Positions 25,101 to 37,100 of a stretch of 64,000 nt of DNA are shown here, in pieces. The position numbers and the translations under genes are program-made. The notes beneath the pieces are model-generated. The model was not told where the DNA came from. It ran no database searches and was given only the letters and a program-made list of their open reading frames with translations. How positions within the stretch are numbered: the first letter of the stretch is position 1; every line of letters begins with the position of its first letter. Location: NCBI GenBank assembly GCA_013398955.1, contig VWPU01019364.1:1-64000 (forward strand), written 5' to 3'. This stretch comes from Callaeas wilsoni. Taxonomy: Eukaryota; Chordata; Aves; Passeriformes; Callaeidae.

Positions 25101-28100
25101 CCAAATGTTTACAGCTTCAGCAATTGTATCATTATGAGAGCGCAAAGAAGAATGCTGGCATCCACGCATCAGCCCTACCTCTTCCACCAGCTGTGATTTA
25201 CAGAAGCCTCCATACCTTCTGGATTTTTTCTTGAGCCCCTAGTGTAAGAGGCTCAGGCTAATACAGAATAAAGTAGACAGGTGTTGGGAACCCCTCACCC
25301 ACACAGCAACTCACCCTGTTGCCTACACGACCACCTCCACCCTATATCTTGCAAAGATATTCAGACAATTAAGGATCTGCACCTTCTGGCTGACATCTCC
25401 AAGCAGTCTTAAGAAATGAGAAACACAGAGCTGGGGAGGAGGACAGCACGAAGAGAAAGTGAGTATGGACTAAGGTCCTGACCTTGAAAGCAAGAGAGGG
25501 CAGCAAATCGCTGACAATTCTGTCAGGCAGCTGACAGGCTCAGGAGCTCAGACCAAGGCCATCTCAGCCCCAAGAGCCACACAGCATCCTAGGGAATGCC
25601 TGGCCCTCTGAGGAGGAGACAGAACACGCACAGCCCATTCAGTCTGCGGCCATGTTCACGCTTGGACTGGTGCTGGTGACTTGATGCTTCTGGTGCTAAG
25701 TTTTATCTGGATGAGAACTTCCCATATCATGTACCAGCATTACCAAGACTTCAAGAAGGATGTCACATCATACAAATATAAATAAATGCACGCAGCACTG
25801 CCAAAGCAGCTGTTCTCAGTTCTGACATTGTTTGACTTGACAAGAAGGTTAGCCTGCCAACATCCAGCTCAGCCGAAGTCATGGAGCATGGCTGGCTTAC
25901 CATATACAATTTAAAAGCCAGCAGTGGTACCCCCAGGTTCTCAGTTCTGCAGGCAGGGAGGAGAGAGCTGCTGCTGTCTGCTCTTTCCTCAGAGACAGCT
26001 GCAGGAGGACCAAACCCACTTGCTGGCTTTCAGGTACTAAGGCGATGGAGCAGAGTCAATTCTTCATTCTGAATAATAGCAGGTGAGGAAGAGGCTAGCA
26101 GCTTTATATTGCTGTTACACCACATGGCTAGAAGTTTATCATCCCTATCCAAGACTAATGAAAGGAACTTATATTAGCCATATAAATAATGCAAACATAG
26201 AAATTAATATAATTTGATGCTCAAAAAAAATGTAAGCATGTTAAGGAAACTTCCCAGTCTGACCATTCACGAGACTCCTTGGCCTTGGGATGTGACTGCC
26301 ACTGCTGGGTCAAAGCCCCTTCGCAGTGGGTGGTGCCAGTGACTGATGTGTCCCCCTGGGCTCCCCACACAACCACTCCAGTCAGAGCAGGTTTCCCATG
26401 GCAGAGTGTCAGATGACTCATTCCATAAAGCCATTTATTCACAGCACAGTAACACAGAAACAGCCCGAGCTGGTGCCCCCTAGGAGGACCCCAACCAAGG
26501 AACTTTTATAGCTTCAGAGTCCATCCGCAGGCAAGTCACCCTCTTCCTCTCTGTGTCCATCCACCTCGCTGCCACTGTTGTCACCTGTCTTCTCCTTTCT
26601 TATCCAAAAGATCGGCAATTCCCACCTCCTACAGTCTCTCTTACTGTTCCTTGCCTGCCTGGTCCAGGTACCACCCTGGTGCTCTTTGTTATCCCAAAGG
26701 CTGGCAGTTCACAGCCTCTTGTCTCTGGCTCCCACCCAGAGCTCAATCTGCATCTGACTCTGCAGCTTGCCAGCAGAGCTACCTGGACCCGGTGTATTCC
26801 TCTACAAGCAGCAGCACTATCTTTCTATCCACAAACACAGAATGGCAAAATTCAGTTTCTTAACCACTCCAATGCTCTTGCCAACACCCTTCATGCATTT
26901 TCTGAGAAGATGACTTGGTGGTTTAAGACAAGTTAATATTTCTCTGTTGCTGTGAAAACCAAGGGTTGTGGTTTTTCCTCCCATCTCTGCCCCGGTTCAT
27001 GACCCAAACTTCTGTCATTTAATACATGCCAGGCTTCACACTTTTTTCATCACATAGTGAGGTAACTGAGATTTATAAAATGTCTGGAAAGGTTTTGGGG
27101 GTATTGCCAGGTTAGCAAGCTGAATTATAAGAACTCAAGAGCTAATATAGAAAAGGCATGGGGCACCTCACAGAAAAAGTGGAGGACCATCACTTTGTCC
27201 TTTTAACAGCAAGATGCCCATTCTCATCCTTCAACATGAGACGGTGCTCAGCGGTAACCAACTCAGCTACCAAAGGCAAGCTGGTGTTTCTTATTTTAGC
27301 TTTTCCATAATGCTGCAGGATGGTATTCCAATCACTGGTTGTTATGATATAGTCCCAGATTTAAGAAGAACTGGGATTAAATGGCTTATTTGTTACACTT
27401 TGCCAAAGTAAGAGCTGAAAAAATGGAGCAGCGGGGAGTGTCATTTCTGCAAAGCATCAGGTTTCAAACGTTATCTGAAACAGGCAGAAGCTTTTTTTTT
27501 AAATAAAGAGAAAAGGGAGAGGGGGAAGAAAAAATTGGAATAAAAAAATGAAGGGAGAAAGAGGCAGGAAAGAAAAATGGGTAAGAAAAAAAGGAAAAAA
27601 GAGAAGAAAAAGGGAGCAAAAGAGAGGGGAGAGGGAAAACCACACCTAAAAATATCTTCAGTTTTTTCCCAGGGTACTCTACAAGTTTTTGTTTATCTGA
27701 GCAAGCCACAAACATAAGCCTCTGTATCTGCATGCCAGTTTCTGCCCAGTTACTGCGAATCCAGGTTCCCCATGAATCAGCATTAGCACAAGGCTTGCCC
27801 AAACACAGCTTTCTGCTCCGAAATTACGCCTCACATTGGAAGTTCCCCACCTCAGTTCAAAGCCCTGCTTTCCCTACTCCTGTCTAGTGCCTTTTTTGAA
27901 ATTTTTATACCACTTTGGGCAATCCTGTCCCACTCCCATTGCTTTCCTGGTGGCTGGAAGCTCTGGAGAGTGGGCAACACAAGTCCTTATCCTGGCTGAG
28001 ATAAAGGCTGTGCTAGTCACAGCTGTGTTTAAATTCACTGCTGGTTTTACTAGACACAAAAACAGGGACTGCAGAACCTCAAAATAATGTCAGAAGACAT

Positions 28101-31100
28101 CTAAAGTTGCTAAAAGAAAAAAGAGAGCCATTAGACATGGACAGACCCTCCTTTTGCAGACTACCTGGCTGTTAATTTTAAGCACTTTTTAGTATCCACT
28201 CTTACTTGATTGTTATCTGACACTGGAAAACTAAATTTAAAAACATAGGTATTTCAGGAGACCTGCAAATCACCTTTTTTTTTTTAAATAAGGCTTTACA
28301 ATTTGTAAAGAAAATTATCTCATTGAGGAGATATATAAAAAACCCCTCTCTGGTTTTAATCAGAACTACAGGCAACCGTGAATAATTTCTTTACAAAGTA
28401 ACTGAAACCAAAACCCGTTTTTTTTACAACTGGCATCTCATCAACTCACAATCCTCACAGATTAACACTGTGAAGTTCAGTTTCCACCTAGCTACTCCTT
28501 TCGATTTCTTTGTAACATCAGAAATGACCATCAAAGATGCTGGGTTTGTGCAGGACTGCTAGAGCTTCACAAAATGTACTAGGCAAATGGTACCAAACTT
28601 CAAAATGTTGCAAAATAACTTCTGAATGGGTTATTAAGTACCATTATCGACTTATGAAAATGCACCCTTCTATGCTCCCTATTCACACTAGGGCATGGGA
28701 CATCTAAATGCCAATTTTATGTCCCTGCTCCCTCATCCCCCCCCCCAAACTCTCTCAGTGCAGCCACTTCCCTGATCTCGTGAAAACAATGCCAGAACAG
28801 GTGAACCACAAAATGGAAGACTTTGATTAATTGTGGTTTTTAATAAATTAAACTCACCAGACATGGCAAAGTAAAAAAAAAAAATTATAACAAGAATTTT
28901 AAAAAATGGTTTGGGGAATTACATCATCCGATTAGTTCCTCCTTCCTGTGCACCTTATATCCATAACTAGCCACATTTATAAGATATACCAAGTGTAGCA
29001 AATTGTACCATCTGACAAGTTGGCCTAGAGCTCTTCTGCACAAAACATTATCCCCTGTATTTTTCAGAGAAAAAAATTTCAGTATTCCCTTTAGAGATAA
29101 AACTTCATTCAAGCCAAATGCTCCAATTAATTCTGTTAATCACTCTCTACTACATGGTAGTTAACCATTAAAAATCCCATAAGACTGGCAACAAACTGAC
29201 CATAAAATTGCCATCACAGTTCTTCCAGGAAAAAGTGCTTTTAAAGAGGAGGGTGATAAGGCACGTCTGCCTGTTCATTACAAAAAAAATTACAGCATGA
29301 GCATTAACATAACTAAAAAGCTGATTGCTGGCCATGTCTCATCAGGGTTTCATGCTCAACAGATGCTGTTCTTACAGTTTTCTGCAGGTTATAATTTATA
29401 TGACAGGTAAGTAATCACCAACATGTGATAGCTGTGCTTTTGAAGTTCCGAAGCTACATCCTAGAGATGAAAAAACCTATCAGCATCCACTATTCTGCAA
29501 ATAGATCCCTAGAAACTGATTGCTTCAGTTTCATGAGGCCTACTGCTAATTTCTGTTAATCTAGAAGAAAAGAGAAGCCCAGTGGATGACAGTCATAAAA
29601 CAGTACTGAAAAACTAGTAACTTTAAAGAATCTAAATCCTTCAAATTTAGCAGTCATTGCTCAGTAATGTTTAGCCATAAATTATGGTGGTTTCAGTTTT
29701 GTTTTGCTGTGAACGTCAGTCTTATAAATATTTTAATGTGGAATTAGTACAGTCTTTATGATGTCTGATCCTCTCTCAAAGGCATAATGTGGAAGTGACT
29801 GAAAAGACTGGTACTGACTTCAAAAAGCAAAACAACACATTTCACTGTTGAGAGCAAACACACCCATGAGTAAAATCAAGAAGGAAACTTCAAAGAAGGG
29901 AGAAAAGAAAAAAAGCAGCTGAAAAAATAGAGTAGGTGAAAAAATTCAGCTATGATTAGCCCCATTTCAGAGGCAGCCTGCAGCAAGCTATACTTGAACT
30001 GGAGTCTCTTCCACACAGCAGTCTTGTAGTTCAAGTGGGCAGCTGTGCCACTGTCCGCAGTGGGCAGGGAGGTAACAGGGGCCTCCCTCCCCAGTGTGCT
30101 CTCCTCTCCTCCTGTGGGGTGCCTTCACACCCCTGGGGCCCAAATTCTGTCCCACTAGAGTCAGGCTGGATAGCTTCCTGCCAGAGACCAGGGGCTGAGC
30201 TACCAGTGCTGCCTGCCTTGTCCCGAGCAGGAGCTTTCCAGACACACTGCTGGTCCCGGCACGGCCTGCATTCATCCCCTTTCCCTTCTAAGGAAATCCA
30301 CAGCATGCAAAGGATGGAGACTGTGAAACAGATAATTAGTTAACATCTCCTTCACAACAATCATCTCTGCAAAGCGGCAGCTCTCAATTTCTAAGGACTT
30401 TGCCTTTAAAGAAAACCAGATTTCTTGAACTATAATGGATGATGGGAACAATACTGTACTTGTCTGCCTCCAAAGTATCCCAGAAACCCTTGGACACCAT
30501 CGGTTACAAGGATTAAATATTTTCAGTTTCTGGCAGCAATTTGCAAACCCTTCTCATGTGACCAGCAACAAAAAAAAAAAAAAAATTAAGAAGAGTATTC
30601 ACAAAAGTGGAGTTTCACAATTACTCATGCATGTAAAAATTCACACACAATATATTACAGTGAATATGGATTCACAAAAACGATCTGCTATGAAATTCAC
30701 ACGGACGCATTAAGTGGTGCTTAAGTAACGCGCTGGGGAAATGCCAGTTGTAGTGTGAATAATTAATATGAACAGCAAGTTGGCAAGAGGTCTCAACTTG
30801 AAATACTGTTTGAGTATGGAAAACCTTCTTGAATAATATCCTAACTTATTTGTACGGTCAGTCTGTTCACAGAAAATTCACTGCTATAAAAAAAAGGAGC
30901 CATTTTCCTCAGATAAAACCACTTACTGAGAACAGCTCATGTCAATTTACTCTGTGAACTGTTCCTCATGTCAGGTTATGTTGAGTTCTTGCTTTGCTTT
31001 TGGTAGTAAAAGATTGTATCAGAGCATGTCTTTGGAAATTATGTCAAAAGTATGAGTGAAACCAGCAAGCTGTCTCCATCCCTGGAGACAGTCCAGGTGT

Positions 31101-34100
31101 GGAGCCTAGTGGCTGAAAGAAAACTTCTCTCTGTAAAGTATCTACTCCACCTTAGACTTTTTCTGCCAAAGTGCTTCAAGTACATGCATTCAGTGAGAGA
31201 TTGTTATTAAAAATGTGACAGATCTTTGAGCTTTCCTCGTAAGAATTGTTTTTTCTTTGGGGCTACCTTTTCTAATAGAATTTACAAAAAACATCTGTAT
31301 TTTAGCTGTGAATCATTACCAGAGATCCAAAATTAATACTATGCTGAGTATACTTACACCAGTAAGTCATGCTAGCATGGACATTTTCATTTATAATTGT
31401 ATACCCTCGGGAAGTTAAAAGCAGTACATCTACTCAAGCTGCATATTCCTGCTTTTGGTATACCTATTTACTTAGGAATGTACCACCTATTAAGTAAAAG
31501 CAAACAAAACCTATGAAGAACAAAGAAAAACCTTGTTGGTACTGTGAGCAGGACTCTGCCTTAATCACTGTTGATGGATGAAACTCTTCACCACTATCAG
31601 CTGTGCAACTGGGATTTCAAGCCACCTGCTAACAATATTAACGCCATTTTCTCTGTCTTGTACCCAATTAACAGCATTCGATACCGCTATTCATTTTGCT
31701 CCGTTGCTTTTTGTCACTAAACTTTCTTCCTCCATTAGTCACAGCCATCTTTGTGCAAAGTCACAGCACAGAGATGGTTTTATTGCCAACCTGTGAGGGT
31801 GATATCATCATCTTCTATGATCTGCTCTTCTGCGACATCCAGAGAGTTCTCAGTGATCATGTCACTAGGTTCATCCACGCAGGTCAACCCAGAGTAGTTA
31901 TGCAGGAGTTCTGCACTAGGAACATGCTCCACGATGACAGCAGGGAAAATAGATGGATCACCAAGCTGGGGGGGTGGAGAAAAAAAACAAACAACAAATT
32001 ATTAATTAGACTGCCTCCAATCTAACCACTTAATGACTAATACTTCAATAGACCTATACGATACCACCTGGATATTAAACTGTCAGGAGGGAGTACTAGA
32101 GGACAAGATGATTTTTAGTCCATGAAAGCAAACGGCAGCAGTGTCCCACCAGGAGCCAGAGGCTGAATATTGCTGTAGTATCTGCTGTACAGACTGTACT
32201 TCAGTACATAACACCAGACTTGCATGACACGGTTTTGCAGCATTACAGCTGACAATACAGAGGAGTGGCACAGCACAGTAAATGCTAAACTTCGCTGGCA
32301 ATAATACTGGGTGAGCAACTTGCTGCAAACACCTTCACCTTTTGCTCTTCCTATCAAGTTGAGAGTGAAGGAGTCCTGTGGCTGTGAGGACTGGACAACG
32401 CTCTCAGAGGCACCAAATTTCCTATGAGACACTGTGAAAACCACTATTTTAGGAGACGCTTGCTACAGAAGGAAGGGGTGTAATGGGTTGATGTAAGTGC
32501 TGTAATATGTTCTCTCTCTAATTCTTATGGCTTTAGTCATTTGATATTACTCACACCACACTCCCCTCCCCACTTTCCTTCCTAAGTCTGCTTTTAGACA
32601 TCATCCTTTGGTCTCGATAGTCATTTTGCATCAGATACAAAGAAAAGAGGCAGCTGGAAAGCAGAAATCAAACTGACCAGCAATAATAACAAGATGCACA
32701 CTCTCTGAAAAGGCAACTGCTCAACAGAAAGAGGTTTTCAGCAAATAACATCTACTACAGACACTGTATTTTTCAAAATGAGTCTTTTAAAATGACATTT
32801 GCAGGAAGAAAGTCATAGCAGATTGATAGCAGAACAGGTTCAAAGAAAGTGTAATGTAACTCTAAGATTCCCTCACTACAAAAATAAAACACATTATGAA
32901 TGTGTCAAGCTTAAAAACAAGAAAAAAAACTAAAAAGTTCCTAAAACATATTTCTGAGAAAACCAGTATATGTACATTTGGTCCCACCCTCCACAGAAGA
33001 GCACAGATATGTACAGATCTTAGAATCATAGAATGGCCTGGGTTGGAAGAAACCTTAAAATTACCTAGTTCCAGTACCCCTGCCATGGACAGAGACACCT
33101 TCCACTACATCAGGTTGCTCAGAGTTCCATCCAGCCTGGCTTTAAATACTTCCAGGGATGGGGAATCCACAACTTTTCTGGGCAACCTGTTCCAGTGTCC
33201 TTCCACCCTCATAGTAAAGATTTTTTTCCTAGTATCTAATCTAAACCTACCTTCTTTAAAGTTTGAAGTCATTCCCACCTGTACTGTTACCACATGCTCT
33301 CGCAAATAGTTTCAATCTTTCTTGCGGTTCCCTTCAGGTATTGGAAGGAAGATGAGGTAGTTTTTTTTAACCACACAAGTTAAAAACCCAAGGGGAAAAA
33401 ACCAGCTGTATGATTATGCCCTTGTTTAGGAATTACTCATCCCTCACTCTTGCCACTACGCACACCGTCATGGACAGAAAATGGTATCAGAGCTATCTGC
33501 TCAACCCAGACAACAGCTATGGGAGTAAGCCTCCCCTAGGGAAGAGTCTGGACCATAAGTACTGAAAGTAGAAAGAGCAATTATAAGTTTTAAAAGGCAG
33601 TAATTACCACTTCAAATTGCTCTGTGTTTTGTAAAACATGTCTCAGCGAAAACTGTGGTGAAGGGCAACCAGGAAAAAAAAGAACTAAAAACCAAAAATA
33701 GTATTTTAATGGGCTTCTATCATAGACAGTCTCCTAAACTGAAAACTCCTAAAAAAAAAAAAAAAAAGCCAACAAAACTAAAATTTTAGAAAAAGACCCA
33801 ACAAATAATGACCTATTCTATGAAACATGTTTTGAAAAGAGAGCAATATGGCAGAAGATCAATAAAAATGAACAAAGTGCAGACCAGTTAAAGCCCTCTT
33901 GTGCAATCTTATCACCAGATGACAGGTGTATATCAAGTCAAGCAATGGGACAGCTGCTACCCCACACCTTTGTGGGCACCTCTAACCAATGCTGCATCGT
34001 GCTAGAGCTGAGAAATCAGAAATCACTGATGGCCAACAGGTCCCTACTATTCCTCAGAAAAAGTCATGTTCACATTTTGCATCCTATTTGTTTACTGACC

Positions 34101-37100
34101 CTAGCATCCTTGATCCTATTTGCTTCCAGGCAAGAATAAACAAATAGATTTGATTAAATAAAAGCCACATCAATAAAAAAAGATAAAGCACTGTAAAGAG
34201 AGAAGAAAAACTATATGCATTAAAAAAAAGTTTTATTTTCAACAATACATTCCATACACTACAAGGTAGATGGTCCATTACAGCCTCATTCCTGAGATAC
34301 AATTATGTTCTAAAAAATAGTTTAAATATCTCAGTTTCAGTAATATGCCACGATACATAACTTTTGGGATATAAGTTACAGACAGCTGTGTTGCAGGCAC
34401 TTGGACATGACCTAGGAATCCCAAGTTTCCTTTCCAGCTAACAGACAGAAATGGTTTTTCTAGGGCACAATTTACCCGCCCAGTTTTATGCTCCTGTGCT
34501 ACGATAGATGTCATGCCCTAAAACCACCTATTTCTCTGCACTGACTATGAAATGGTGGAGGCATTGGGGTGCTCATTTCTCGTGTAGGCATCTGTGTCCC
34601 ACACACTCATCAGCAAGTGGCCAGCTTCCTCCCTGCCACGTCTGCGCAGCGAGGCGCGCTCCTCTCACCCTGCTTCCGCCCTTGCCCCAGCTCAATAGCT
34701 GCACTGTCTGCAGCCACAGATCGAGTTGCCTGTGCTCAAGATAAGCCTCACATTAGCTTCTTCTGGAGAGGAAAATTACTCTGGCTCAGCACTGTCCTTC
34801 TTTAATGACTGATGCTCACGCCACTGGCTTGGCCTCTGAGAGGACAAGTTGTAGAAAAACGTTTCAGAATAATAAACAAAACACAGATAAAATCAACTGA
34901 TTGTCACATGTTTTCAGATCAGTTTCTCAAAGCCTTATTTATATTACACTCTACTCACTTTGCTACGAAACCTAGTTACAAAAGCCCAAACATCCACGTG
35001 TTTCTAAAATAGGCTTCACTACTGACCAAAATTTCCTGTGGTACTGAACTGTGCTGCTTCACGCAGTTCAGAAGTATGTAGTTTGATTCATATGATCAGA
35101 TCTGGACTGCTCTGCAAGATTAACCTGTATTTTGACCATGTCTATAAACAACCATCATACACATACTCTGATATGGTCGCTGTGTCTGTCTGCAGGCAGA
35201 GAAACCCCCACAGCAGGGCAATACCTCTTCACCTGAACTCGGTGCCGGACTACCCAAGGAAGTTGCTGACACACTGTTCTTCCAAAAGACTGGAGACAAA
35301 AAGAAAAGCATTCACTCGTGGTAAGACACTTCAAATGTGCTTTTCACTAATCACAGTTTTGAACTGTAAGAATCAGAGTAAACATCACTTCTTTTGACCT
35401 TTTATTTTAAAACTATTGTTACAACTGCTTCCAAATCATACCCTACAGTGGTACAATGTATGGACTTTCCTTCCTGCCATGGCTGTGAAAAGAAAAGGAA
35501 AGAAAAAATTCTGATACGCTCCTATTGAGAAAAGCATTCACACAACTGCAAACAAATTTAATTTGAAGTGCATTTTTGTGGAAGTGGCCATTGCTTTTTT
35601 GTACAGTATTTGTAATTGGTTATGATTTCATTGGCAAACCTTTCATTCAGTTTTAAAAACTAATACTAATGTACACAGGTGTACACATGACCATTATGAG
35701 GTAATCTCACCTCAGTATTTCTACAACATTCTTGATTTCACTGAAAGCACCTGAATCCCAGTTGAGAGCCAAGCTAAACCTTCCTGTAGCTCTGCTGTTT
35801 TGTAAGACACAAAAATAACTGTACACATTTGGAAATGCAAAAGAGCCCTTTTTACTATGGCTCCCTTTGAAGCCAGTGTGTAATGAGAATTACACACAGG
35901 GAAAAAATTAAGAACTACAAGGTAGTGATTCGATTAACACAAATTAAATTACATCTCTAAAAGCAAGATCACAAAATAATTTATTTCTAATACAAACGTG
36001 CTTCTATACACCCTAGCAAAAAGGAAGAGAGCAAACTGTCCCAAAGTTTTTAAAAAGTCCCAAATTAAAACGTCAGCAATGATCTTCAAGAAATCGACAC
36101 AGAGATAAATAGAAGAACAATTGGTGTATTTTTAAATTTCTCCTACTTCTGCTGCTTCATGTTTCTCATACAAAACACAGGTAAAACTTGACACCCTAGC
36201 TCCAGCAAAGCTTTGACTTGGCTTCAACCCATCTCTCATGTCTGCTGGACCCATAAAGCAATTGAGCTACTGCTAAAACCTTCCCAAATCTTAGACACCA
36301 GATCCCTGTAGACTGACCTTTACCAATTCAGAGGAGTGTAAACTTCATATAGATGCTGAAGTCCATGGAAAGTCCCATGAGCAGGTCCCTGAAAGCACTG
36401 GTTATACTCCATAATCCCCTGAAAACTGAACCCTGAAGAGGCTGAAGAGGCTACCAGGCAGCAATCTTCCTTCCTGCTCTCTAATTCTTCTAGTGTGTTT
36501 GACATGCTGACAAGGTGTTTCTTTTTTTCACTGAAAATTGTCTCATGAACTGTTACCAACTGACAGAAGATCAAAACGCCATCCTGCCCATGGCAGTGGA
36601 AAATAAGGAAGGGGATTTCTTCTGCTTTAGAGGTACTGTCTTCTCATACTACCAGACTTTAAGGATGACAACTTGTCCCAGGAGTAAGGTGACTAGCTTT
36701 TAACTGGTGTGGAATAAATTCTGTGCAAGTGAGTGATGGGTGGGAAGAAATGCATGCAATAGATAGTAGAAGGGAAAAGCTACATAGGAAAAAAAAAAGG
36801 AGAAAGCAGCCTCAGGTAAAAAACAACTGTCTTTTAAACTAAACAACAGAATTCAGACTCGCAATATAGATAACGATTTATATTAAAAGAAACAACAAAC
36901 AAACAAAAAACAACCCCAAAAAAACACAAATAAAACACCCTAAAAAACTAAACAGAACTAGGGGAAGTGACCATAGTGACTACAAAACAGCCTTTGGTCT
37001 TCCCTTGCTGAAGGTCCCTGTGCAGAGGCAGAGGCAGCCTCTTGACTTTAAAGGTGTTCCCACTGCCAGCATCTGAGAAGTGACCAAATTGCACAGAGGG

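Larger units (their letters stand above)
23553..31790 (-). other. ELF1: ELF1 intron between coding exons 2 and 3 (8238 bp)
   Basis: The donor is GTTGGC at 31790 and the acceptor is TTTTAG at 23553. It contains a CR1 fragment (about 24000-24089), an LTR-like element (about 26270-26940) and a near-pure purine tract (27501-27638). It also has somewhat GC-rich stretches at 25420-25680 and 30020-30290 that I cannot assign. Confidence 0.9.

Noticed and set aside
30030..30306. GC-rich stretch with open frames on both strands, considered as a promoter or exon
   Set aside because: CpG content is low despite the GC richness, the frames lack motifs, and there is no splice or promoter signature beyond base composition.
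33105..33305. 66-codon minus-strand ORF
   Set aside because: It lies inside the CR1 3'-end fragment and is a by-product of that repeat.
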